Positions 17,311 through 28,492 of a DNA stretch of 64,000 nucleotides are shown here, in pieces (the first letter of the stretch is position 1; each line of letters opens with the position of its first letter). The notes below the pieces were generated by a model that did not search any database, was not told where the DNA came from, and saw nothing but the letters and a program-made list of their open reading frames with translations. A program made the translations under genes and the position numbers. The stretch comes from Anaeromyces robustus (Eukaryota; Neocallimastigomycota; Neocallimastigomycetes; Neocallimastigales; Neocallimastigaceae): positions 83,501-147,500 of the forward strand of contig MCFG01000003.1 of assembly GCA_002104895.1 (NCBI GenBank). The letters are read 5' to 3'.

Positions 17311-17423
17311 AAAAGTTATTATCATCATATATTATTATAAGATGCTTAATATTTTTTGTTTAATAAAAGTTATTATCATCATATATTATTATAAGATGCT
17401 TAATATTTTTTGTTTAATAATTC
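17311..17423. repeat. Two direct copies of a 54-bp unit
   Basis: The unit beginning AAAAGTTATTATCATCATAT and ending TATTTTTTGTTTAAT occurs twice in a row (about 17311 and 17365). Its central word ATCATATATTATTATAAGATG also appears in the satellite at 18957-19740. Confidence 0.85.
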
Positions 17424-17453
17424 ATATTGTTATAATATATTAATTATGAATGT

Positions 17454-18710
17454 GTTGCATTTCGCAATGTTGCATTTCGCAATATGATATGGGGCGCATA
17501 TTAAATTTTTGCAATGAGGCGCATAAAAAACAAATAAAGAAATGAAAAATTTTTTAACACAAATTATGAAAGCCACGTTATGAAATAAAATAAAATAGAA
17601 TTTAAAAAAATTAAATAAATAAATAAAAAATATATATATAAATAAATGAATAGAAAATAAACAAATAAATAAATATTTCTTTTCTTATTAATTACTTACA
17701 AAAAAAAAAAATAAAGTAAAAAAATTAAAAAAAAAAAAATTATTATAAAATTAAATATATTTATATTATTTTTTTGATAAATGAATAATAATAAATAAAA
17801 TAAAAGATAATAAATAATATAACAGTATTATATATGTATTTTTATTAAAAAGACGATAACAAATAATAAATAAAAAAAATAATATAAATTTTAGAATAAA
17901 GAAAAGAAACAAATAAATAAATATTTTTTTATTAATTACTTATTTACGAAAAAAAAAATATAAAAATAAAAATTCATTATAAAATTAAATATTTTTATAA
18001 AATTTTTTTGATTTGAAATATTAAAAAAAAAAATTCAATATTATTAAAATATTAAATAAAAAATATAATTATAAAAAAAAATATTCAAAAAATATTTAAT
18101 ATTATTAAATTATTAAATAAAAAAAAATATTCAAAAAATATTCAATATTATTAAATTATTAAATAAAAAAAAATATTCAAAAAATATTCAATATTAATTA
18201 AATAAAAAAATAATGAAGAAATATTCAATATTATTAAATTATTAAATAAAAAAAATATTGAAGAAATATTCAATATCATTAAATAAAAAAAAATATTGAA
18301 GAAATATTCAATATCATTAAATAAAAAAAATAAATAAAATATTATTAAAATAAAAAATATTCAATATCATTAAATAAAAAAAATAAACAAAATATTATTA
18401 AAATACTAAAAAAATATTCAATATCATTAAATAAAAAAAATAAATAAAATATTATTAAATTACTAAAAAAATATTCAATATTAAAAAAAATATTAAATAT
18501 TATTATCATTAAATAAAAAAATATTATTAAATAAAAAAATATTATTAACTAAAAAAATATTATTAAATAAATAATTCTTTATATTATATTTTTATTTATT
18601 TAATTATTTATACAATTATGCGCCCCATTGCGAAATGCAACATTGCGAATTGCAACATTGCGAAATGCAACCTACAAATCTTTGTCATGCGCCCCATTGC
18701 GAAATGCAAC
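17454..18710. mobile_element. 1.26-kb non-autonomous DNA element with GC-rich terminal inverted repeats
   Basis: The left end carries two tandem copies of GTTGCATTTCGCAAT followed by GGGGCGCAT (17454-17499), with an inner TTGCAATGAGGCGCAT at 17509-17524. The right end carries the inverted counterparts: ATGCGCCCCATTGCGAAATG plus further ATTGCGAA(A/T)TGCAAC units at 18618-18671, and another complete copy at 18687-18710. Between them lies about 1.1 kb of AT-only DNA with degenerate ATATTCAATATTATTAAA-type repeats (18030-18560) and no protein frame. Flanks show a candidate target duplication, ATTAATTATGAATGTGTT (17439-17456) versus the same with one change at 18717-18734. It is MITE-like, superfamily unknown; the repeated sub-terminal motif resembles arrays of transposase binding sites. 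Confidence 0.8.
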
Positions 18711-18956
18711 TCTCCCATTAATTATCAATGTGTTTAAGTAATTTAATTTATGTGTTTAAGTAAATAAATAATGTAAATAAGTAAAATAATATATGTGGAA
18801 AAGTCATAATATATTCATATGATAAAAATTTATATTTTACTACGCCACATTATTTTATATAAATATGTAAAAATTTATTTCCATTAATCTATGTAATTAC
18901 CTATTTATTTTAATAATAAATAAACTTAATATATATTAATAAAACTATTTATAACA

Positions 18957-19740
18957 CATATTTAAAATATTTAACCTTTTAAATTTAATTATTTTACATC
19001 AATATATACAAGTTAATATTATCATATATTATTATAAGATGATTTAGTATTAGTATTTGTTTATACATGTTTTTTGTTTAATATTTGATATTTAAAATAT
19101 TTAACCTTTTAAATTTAATTATTTTACATCAATATATACAATTTAATATTATCATCATATATTATTATGATTTAGTATTTGTTTATACATGTTTTTTGTT
19201 TAATAATTGATATTTAAAATATTTAACCTTTTAAATTTAATTATTTTACATCAATATATACAATTTAATATTATCATCATATATTATTATGATTTAGTAT
19301 TTGTTTATACATGTTTTTTGTTTAATAATTGATATTTAAAATATTTAACCTTTTAAATTTAATTATTTTACATCAATATATACAAGTTAATATTATCATC
19401 ATATATTATTATAGGATGATTTAGTATTTGTTTATACATGTTTTTTGTTTAATAATTGATATTTAAAATATTTAACCTTTTAAATTTAATTATTTTACAT
19501 CAATATATACAATTTAATATTATCATCATATATTATTATGATTTAGTATTTGTTTATACATGTTTTTTGTTTAATAATTGATATTTAAAGTATTTAACCT
19601 TTTAAATTTAATTATTTTACATCAATATATACAAGTTAATATTATCATCATATATTATTATAGGATGATTTAGTATTTGTTTATAAATGTTTTTTGTTTA
19701 ATAATTAATATTTAAAATATTAACCTTTTAAATTTAATTA
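18957..19740. repeat. Tandem satellite, about 6.3 copies of a 122-127 bp unit
   Basis: The word TTTAAAATATTTAACCTTTT starts units at about 18961, 19091, 19213, 19335, 19462, 19584 and (truncated) 19711, so spacing alternates between about 122 and 127 bp. The 5-bp difference comes from the optional ATTATAGGATGATTTAG versus ATTATGATTTAG segment. Confidence 0.92.
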
Positions 19741-19975
19741 TAAAGTTAAATAATAATTGTTAAACAAAAAATAAATTTAAACTTAAAAAATTCATTTTAA
19801 TATTTTGTATTAAATTATTATTTAAAACAAAAAAAAAAATAAATAAAAAAAAAAAGGGTAAAATTTATAATTTATAAATAAAAATAATATAATAGTTAAA
19901 AATAAGAAATACACTTCGTTAATATAACAACATCATTATAAAGCATTTTGAAATAATTGTTATCAATATATTAAT
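19708..19975 (-). repeat. Right arm of the long inverted repeat
   Basis: This is the reverse-complement partner of 16262-16480, with landmarks ACTTCGTTAATATAA and TTAACCTTTTAAATTTAA. The last satellite unit grades directly into it. Confidence 0.75.
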
Positions 19976-20112
19976 TTCATTAATTTTATGTATATATATT
20001 TTGATATTTTGATATATACAAAATGTAAATATAAATAAATTAAAATACTATAAAAATATATAAATCAAAAAGTTATTATATATAAAAAAATTAAATAAAA
20101 ATTTACAAATTT

Positions 20113-20250
20113 ATTAACAATAAATATTTAAGTTTATATACATGTTTTTTATTTAACAATAAATATTTAAGTTAATACACGTTTTTTATTTAACAATAAG
20201 TATTTAAGTTAATACACGTTTTTTATTTAACAATAAATATTTAAAATATT
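20113..20250. repeat. 37-38 bp tandem repeat, about 3.5 copies
   Basis: The unit ATTTAACAATAAATATTTAAG followed by TTAATACACGTTTTTT repeats at about 20113, 20151, 20188 and 20225 (partial). Its ACACGTTTTTT/ACATGTTTTTT word links it to the neighbouring satellite. Confidence 0.85.
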
Positions 20251-20277
20251 TAACCTGTTATTAAATTTAATTATGAT

Positions 20278-20420
20278 ATTCATAAAGAAATATTAAATCT
20301 CCTTATAATAATATATGAAGATTATAACTTTTGGTGGCGCTGGAAGAATCATTTATTGTTTAACGGAAATTTAAAAAATTTTATTTATAATATATCAATT
20401 ATATTATTAATAATTAGTTT
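20278..20420 (+). pseudogene. Decayed ORF of unidentified family, copy 2
   Basis: This is a short relative of the decayed ORF at 16495-16800 (ILNLLIIIYEDYNFWWRWK). It is truncated and family unknown. It lies between the repeat block and the ABC transporter promoter. Confidence 0.5.
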
Positions 20421-20803
20421 ATCCATCAATTTATACAATATTTAAAAAAAATGTTAATATGCAATTATTTTTTTTATAAGTAATAAAAATTTTAAATTTA
20501 ATTATTAGTATTTTTTTTTTATAAAAAATAATAAGAAAAATTCTATATGACTAGTATATATATTAATATCAAGTTCAGATAATACTTAAATTGATATATA
20601 TTATAAATTTAATTATTTTTTTACATAATTTTTAAATTATTTTTATTATGAATATCATTAAGAAAAATTTAATATTAAATATTTATTATTACATTTCCTT
20701 TACATCTTAATTGCATATTATTATGTTTTAATATAAATCAATTATTTATTTTTAATTTTTTTTTTTAAAAAAAAAAGTAATAAAAGTAAAATTAATTTTA
20801 AAA
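20421..20803. other. Upstream region of the ABC transporter gene
   Basis: AT-rich sequence. Poly(T) and poly(A) tracts lie just before the ATG. No separate gene is seen. Confidence 0.45.
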
Positions 20804-23800
20804 ATGGAAGCACATGAAAATACTATGGATATTACTGATACACAATGTAATAAAGATTTAATAACATCAAAAATAATAAATAATAAACCAAAGAAAGATC
20901 CACCATCAAAAGTATCATTTATAAATCTTTTTAAGTATTCTAATGCAACTGAAAAAATAATGATTAGTTTGGGTGTAATTGGTTCAATTGGACAGGGTCT
21001 TACTATGCCATTGATGTATTTATAATTAATACATTTCTATTATATTTAATTTTATACACTTTTTTTTAAAAATAATATTAAAAAAAGATTAATTATTTAT
21101 TATTATTATTATTATTATTATGATAATATATATTAATAAAAGAATTTACATTATGGGTAATTTAATTAATTTATTTATTGGCCTTGTAGTTTCTGGTAAA
21201 ATAAGAGAAGCTGCAGGAGTTGATCAAGTATATATAATACTTTTAAATATAAAATATAGCCTTTTATTATTTTTAGTTTTAAATTGTAAAAAAAAAATAT
21301 TAAAAAAAAATAAAAAATAAAAAATAAAAAATAAAAAATAATAATATAAAATAAAATAAAGTAAAATAAAATAAAATAAAATAAAATAAAATAAAATAAA
21401 ATAAAATAAAACAAAACAAAACAAAACAAAATAAAATAAATTAAATAAAGCTTTTTAAAATAAATATCATTCTCTAATCAATCAATTAATGTTAATAGGA
21501 TGATAAGACCCCTATAGAGGAATTGTATATAAAAATTGCAATGAATTTAATTAGCGCTATTATTTCTGGTTTAGATACAAGTAGTTTTCAAGTTCCTTCA
21601 GGTATGACAGAAAAGGAAATGATGGATCTAATGATAACTTTATATAAATCTGTATAAAATTATTTTATTTATAATACATTTAATGGTGAAAATGATAAAA
21701 AAATTATAAAAAAAATATTAATAATTGTTTTAATAATATGTTGATGTTTTATTTAAAAAAATAAATTATTAATTTTCTAATATTTTAAATAATATATTTA
21801 TATATCATTTTTATATATTGTATATAATATAAAATATTTTATTAATATTAAAAAAAATAAAATAAAATAAAAAAAAAAAAAGACCGAGGATTATTGGAAA
21901 GAATTTTATAAATATATGTTGTATCTTGGTTTAATCGCTCTATTTTCATTTGTAACTTCATTTATTATGGATACATTTTTTACTATTTCAGCAACACGTC
22001 AAGTTAGTAGAATAAGATCTTATGCATTTAAATCTATGATTAGTCAAGAAATTTCATGGCATGAAAAAACAAGTCCAGGTGAATTAGTTTCACGTATTAT
22101 TAATGATTCTATATTAATTGAAAATGGTATAAGTATTAAATTGGGAACTGTCATTCAAAGTATTGTTACTTTTATTGTATGTTTCATTTCAGCTTTTATA
22201 TCAGGTTGGAAATTATCATTAGCTATGTCAATAATTATTCCAATAAATCTTTTTTTAGTTCTATGTATGACAATAATTTCCAAAAAATATACAAAGAAAG
22301 TACAAGATGCTTATGCAAAATTAGGAAGTATTGCTCAAGAAGCTTTTTCTCAAATTAGAACAATTGTTTCATTTGGAACGGAACAAAAAGAGATTGATCG
22401 TTACAATGAAAGTTTAATACCAACAAAAAAATATGGTATTATAAAGGGACATACAACTGGTATTATTCTTGGTTTAGTATATGGAATTATGTATGGATCA
22501 TTTTCAATTGCTTTTATTTACGGTACTCGTCTTATTCAGGATAATGAAATGAGATATGGTGATGTACTAATTGTATTTATGGGTATCATGATAGGTACAA
22601 TTATGTTATCAAGTATTAGTGCTGATTTAAATGTGTTCAGTGAAGCGACAACTGCTGCCACTGTTCTTTTCGATATTATTGAAAAAAAACCACAAATTAA
22701 TTTGGATGATGGTTTAATCTCAGATACGCCAGTGAATGGTTGCATTGAATTTAAAGATGTTCATTTCAGTTATCAATCTCGTCCAGATATTGAAATATTG
22801 AAAGGTATTTCTTTTAAATGTTTACCAGGTCAAACTGTAGCATTTGTTGGTGCTTCTGGTTCTGGTAAAACTACATTAATTCAACTTTTAGAAAGATTTT
22901 ATGATAAAAATAGTGGAAGAATTTTAATTGATGGAAAAGATATTGAAGACTATAATGTTGAGTGGCTTCGTTCTCAAATTGGCTTAGTTTCACAAGAGCC
23001 AACTTTATTTGATACTTCTATTGCGAAAAATATAGCAATTAATTCACCAAATGCCACTCAAGAACAAATTGAAGAAGCTGCAAAATTAGCCAATGCTCAT
23101 GACTTTATTTTAAAATTATCAAATGGGTATGAAACTAGTCCTGGTGAAAGAGGATTGCAATTAAGCGGTGGTCAAAAACAACGTATTTGTATTGCGCGTG
23201 CTTTAATTAATAATCCAAAAATTTTACTATTAGATGAAGCTACATCTGCCTTAGATAATAAATCCGAAAAAGTTGTACAAGATGCTTTGGATTCAGCTGT
23301 TTCTGGAAGAACAACATTAATTATTGCTCACCGTTTATCTACAATTAAAAATGCAGATTTAATTATTGTTATTGAAAATGGTACTATTATTGAATCAGGT
23401 ACTCATGAAGAATTAATGAAATTAGAACAATATTACTATAATTTAGTAAAAAAACAAGAAATAAAAGTTAATAAGGAAGAAGAAGAAGAAGATGATGATG
23501 ATGAAGATGATGAAGATGAAGAAGAAAAAAAAGAAAAAAATGAAAATAATGGAAAAGAAGAAAAGAAAGGGGAAAAGAAAACTAATATTAATATTATTCC
23601 AGAAAATAAAATAATAAAAACTTCAATACTATTTCAGAGTGAAAATTCTGTATTAAATCGTATTGGTTCATCATTTATATCTCTTAATAAAAGTACTAGT
23701 GTATTCAGTAAAATAAATAGTAATGAAAAATTTTCTAAAAGATATAATTTAAAAAATATACCATGGAAAAGATTTTTTAATTATAATAGACCCTATTGGT

Positions 23801-25560
23801 TATCAAATTTTCTTGGTTTTATTGGAGCATTTTTTAATGGTGGTATTAAGCCAGCTTTTGCATTTATTTTTTCATCTGCTCTTAATACCTTTACTAAACA
23901 AGGTGATGCATTAATTGATGGTGGTTTATTCTGGGGTTTAATGTTTATTATATTAGGTATAACAAATTTTTTTTCATTTTATTTTAATATTGGTGGATTT
24001 ATTATTGCTGGAGAATACTTATCTTATGATTTACGTAAAAAAATGTATAATAATATAATTCGTCAAGAAGTTGGATTTTTTGATACTAATGATATAGGTG
24101 ATGGTTCAGAAGAGGTAGATGAAAAAGGTTCAAACCATATCGTTAGAAGTACTGGTACTTTAACTGCGAAATTATCAACTGAGGCTAGTTTTGTACATGG
24201 TTTAAATATAGGTCTTGGTCAAATTTTCCAACAAATTGTTACTATTGTATGTGGTTTTGGAATAGCATTTTTCAATGGATGGAAATTAACTTTAATTCTT
24301 TTAATAACTGTACCTTTCCTTTTTTTAGGTTCTGCTCTTAAAATAAAAGTTTTTGAAACAAAGAATAAAGATAATAGAATTATTTTTGAAAATAGTTCCA
24401 AAGTAGTTACTGAAGCTGTTGCTAATATCAAAACAGTATATGCTTTAAATTTATCTAAATACTTTATAAATTTATATAATGAAAAATTGAATGAACCGTT
24501 GAAACGACTTGAACGAAAAACTTATATAAGTTCTATTGGAACGGGTTATAGTAATGCTATTCCTTTTATTGCTTATATTCTTGGTTTTTGGGTTGGTTCT
24601 ATATTTATTGAAAATGGTGAAATGGAATTTGATAAAGTATTTAAAGTTTTAATGGCTATTGTTTTAACTGCTATGGCTGTTGGAGAAAGTAGTTCTGTTG
24701 TAGGAGAAATTCAAAAGTCTGTCGAAGCTTTCATACATGTTATAGAAATTATTGATCGTGTTCCTAAAATTAATGCTAGTGAAACAAAAGGTATCAAAAA
24801 GGAATCAGAAAATTTTAAAAGTGATGTTGAATTCAGTGGAATTCGATTCCGTTATCCATTACGTCCAAAAGTAACTGTTATAAATATGGGAAATAAAAAA
24901 ATTAAAATTCCTTCTGGTAAAATGTGCGCATTTGTTGGGGCTTCTGGAAGTGGTAAAAGTACAATGATTGGTTTATTACCTCGTTGGTATGATGCTGCAC
25001 ATGGTTCTGTTAAAGTAGATGACATTGAAAATAAAGATTATAATGTGAAATGGTTACGTGAGCAAATTGGTATAGTTAATCAAGAGCCTTGTCTTTTCAA
25101 TATTTCAATAAAAGAAAATATTAAATATGGTAAACAAGATGCAACAGATGAAGAAGTTTATGAAGCTGCAAAAAAGGCTAATATACATGATTTTATTATG
25201 TCACTTCCTGATAAATATAATACACTTGTTGGAGGTATAGGAACATCACAAATGAGTGGTGGTCAAAAACAACGTATAGCTATTGCTCGTGCTATTATAC
25301 GTAATCCAAAAATTTTATTATTAGATGAAGCTACTTCTGCTTTAGATGCTGAATCTGAATTAATAGTTCAAAAGGCGTTAGAAAATATATCTGAAAATCA
25401 TACAACTATTATTATTGCTCATCGTTTATCAACTATTAAAGATGCTGATTATATTTGTGTCTTTAAAGATGGACATATTATTGAAATGGGTAATCATCAA
25501 GAGCTTATGGAAAAGAAAGGTGAATATTATAATATGGTATTAGCTGGTGATGGAAAATAA
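20804..25560 (+). CDS. Full-size ABC transporter, ABCB/MDR (P-glycoprotein) subfamily
   Basis: Exons 20804..21015, 21143..21227, 21499..21651, 21883..25560 give 1375 residues. Architecture is TMD1-NBD1-linker-TMD2-NBD2, an ATP-driven exporter of hydrophobic compounds or peptides in the plasma or an internal membrane. NBD1 has Walker A GASGSGKTT (about residue 473), signature LSGGQKQR (about 577) and Walker B ILLLDEATSALD. NBD2 has GASGSGKST (about 1171), MSGGQKQR (about 1273) and ILLLDEATSALD; both H-loops read IIIAHRLST or LIIAHRLST. All catalytic motifs are intact, so both sites look competent. The linker after NBD1 has a strongly acidic run of Glu/Asp (nt 23474-23530) then Lys-rich sequence, making the protein longer than a typical MDR1. 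N-terminal exons carry the first TM and extracellular loop. Substrate not predictable. Confidence 0.93.
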
Positions 25561-25947
25561 TACAACTGAAAATAATATTTCATCTTAATGTGAAAAAATT
25601 AAAAATGAAATTTTATTTTAGTTATAGAGAGTAGTATTTATTATACAAAATAATTTTAATAACTGTAATTGATGTATATTAATATTAAAAAAATAATTAC
25701 ATAAAAAATAATATAAATTAAAGAATTATTAAGGGACATATATATAGTAGAATTATAATAATATATAATAATATAATAAAGAAATTTTTAATTTTTAAAT
25801 TTTTAATAGATTTAGGTAATTTTTAAAAAAATATAAATATCATAACAAAAAAAATAAAGTCAAAAAATATTCATTGAAAATAAAAATTTAATTTAAAAAA
25901 ACCTTTGAATTTTTTTTTTTTTACTTTTAAGTTTTTTTCTTTATGTA
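25561..25947. other. Spacer downstream of the ABC transporter
   Basis: AT-rich sequence with no gene. It presumably holds the ABC transporter 3' UTR. Confidence 0.5.
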
Positions 25948-26346
<399 letters not shown>

Positions 26347-26405
26347 AAAAATGGAAACGTCGAATACAAGATTAACATAAGAAATAAATAATATTAGTAT
26401 TATTA

Positions 26406-26640
26406 TAATTTATTATTATTTATTTATTTATTATTATTATTGTTATTACTATTATTATTATTACTATTTATTATTATATATTTATTATTTATTTATTATT
26501 ATTATTGTTATTACTATTATTATTATTACTATTTATTATTATATATTTATTATTTATTTATTATTATTATTGTTATTACTATTATTATTATTATTACTAT
26601 TTATTATTATATATTTATTATTTATTTATTAAATTATTAT
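26406..26640. repeat. 65-bp minisatellite, about 3 copies
   Basis: TGTTATTACTATTATT marks units at 26441, 26506 and 26571, exactly 65 bp apart, within TTA-rich sequence resembling the ChAP intron. Confidence 0.85.
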
Positions 26641-26649
26641 TATTATTAT

Positions 26650-27382
26650 AATTATTAATTATTGTCGGTTTTGTCATTTTTATCATTTTGTTTTGTTAAT
26701 CATTATTATCATTATTATTAATATTAATAATATAATTATTTATAATATTTATAATATTCATAATAATATTATTAAATTTACTTCTTTAAATTTATCATCT
26801 ATATTATCATCAGATTCTTCTATTGAATATAAAATGTTTAAGGCATGAAGTTCTGAGTGATTTATTCTTGGAATATTATCATTATGTAGAATTCTTTTCT
26901 CTAATAGACTATTGAAATTTTTACTAGAAGAATCCTTCTTTTTATTATTAAACATTGGAGATGAATTTAAAGTTTGTAATGCTTTTTCATATTCACTTAA
27001 ATCAATATAAATATTAGTCAATAATTCCCATGGATAAGATTCATTAACTAAAAGTATAACACCTTTTTTAGAAACATACAACGTTTCTTTTCTTTAAGGA
27101 AATTTGGTTGTTTAATATAAATCTCATATGATTGAACTCCTCCTTGAACTGTTTTATAAAGCATTTCAATACCTTCACTTCCACGATTACTTTCAAAATA
27201 TAATTTTGCAATAACAGATCCAATTTCTGGATTTATATTATAAATTTTTTTGAAAAATCCTATAACTTTATCATATTTTTTAGCATTTGTGAAATATTTG
27301 ACAATAGCTTCTGTAAGATAATTATTACATATAGTTGAATTTGAAGCTTCATCATTATGCCCAAGATTATATTTATCAGTAT
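26650..27382 (-). pseudogene. Decayed duplicate of the large ChAP exon plus adjacent intron
   Basis: This aligns end to end with 9400-10140 in the ChAP gene. The exon-like part is 26782-27382, and the intron part with GTCATTTTTATCA is 26650-26781. The minus-strand peptide still reads YPWELLTNIYIDLSEYEKA and LHALNILYSIEESDDNIDDK, close to the working copy. A deletion around 27065-27105 removes part of the TPR helix and shifts the frame. Upstream exons and the whole 3' half of the gene are absent, so it cannot encode a ChAP. The match stops near 27382, where the duplicated ankyrin 5' flank begins. Confidence 0.92.
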
Positions 27383-28492
27383 GCTCAAAGTAATAATAAT
27401 ATATATAATATATATATAATGTTATTTTTCAAATTTTTGTGTAACATTTTTACATTTAATATATTTTTTTTCTTTTTTGGTAAATTTCATTTTTTATAAA
27501 CAAAAATAAACTAATTAAAAAATAATTTTTTAATGGAAAATTTATAATATATATAATATAATATTTTTATTATATATTAACTATATTATATAGAAAAATA
27601 AACGAAATAAACAAAATTTTTTTGTTTTTTTTTTTACTTTCTGTAAAAAAAAAAGAATAATAAAAATAAAATTTATTTTATAAAAGAATATAGAATATTC
27701 AAATTTTTATATAAAAATAATTAAAAAAATATAAAAATTAAATTTTGACTATTATTACTTTTTTGAATAAAAAGTAATTTTATTAATTAATTGAAAAAAA
27801 AAAAAAGAATGAATTAATTTTGAATTTATTAAATATTTGTCATTTTGCATATTTTATATTATTTGTGTAATATCTTTAAATAAAAAAGAGTTTTTTATCC
27901 ATGTAACAAAATTTATTAGATAAATTCCTATTTTCTTTTTCTTTTTCTTTTTCTTTTTCTTTTCTTTTTTTTTTTTTTTTTTTTTTTATTTAATACTAAA
28001 TTTTGATAAAGAACTTATATTATAATTTATGGAAGATTAACATCAAATATTTTTAAAGAATTTATATTATAATTTATGGAAGATTAACATCAAATATTTT
28101 TATTAAACGTTTATTTAACAATAATTCATAGTTAACATCTTCTGTTACTAAAATTAAAAAAGTTTTACTACTTTTATTAAAAAAATATATGAAATATAAT
28201 TAATTTTTAATTTCTTTATAAAGATTTTCCTATTTTGTGTAACACTTTTTAAAGATTAATTTTTTATAAATTGAATGATTGTCTTTTTTTTTCTTTTAAA
28301 AAAATGATATATATTTTATTAATTATGGCGCTATATCATACAATATTTTATATTAATTATTATATTAAAAATAAAAAATTTTTAATAAAAAATGAGTAAA
28401 GCTTAATACTCTTACAGTTAGAATATAAATATAAATGTAATTGTCTTTTTTTTTCTTTCAATTGCTTTCTCAACTATAATATAGTGGTCGTA
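27383..28492 (+). promoter_or_regulatory. 5' flank of the giant ankyrin gene (duplicated at 12830-14250)
   Basis: The region is collinear with 12830-14250. It has a TTTTTC/poly(T) pyrimidine tract at 27938-27988. A roughly 53-bp tandem duplication (AATTTATGGAAGATTAACAT twice, 28010-28115) is present here but single in the left copy, so it arose after the duplication. A CT-rich stretch lies just before the ATG (28443-28474). No TATA element can be singled out in such AT-rich DNA. Confidence 0.6.

Noticed and set aside
17454-18710. Transposase gene inside the inverted-repeat element
   Set aside because: The interior is AT-only with no frame of useful length; if mobile it must be non-autonomous.
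18957-19740. CRISPR-like regular repeats
   Set aside because: The units are contiguous 122-127 bp satellites with no unique spacers, and the genome is eukaryotic.
28484-28492. GTG at 28484 as start of the ankyrin protein
   Set aside because: A nuclear fungal gene should start at ATG; the ATG at 28493 is in frame nine bases later.
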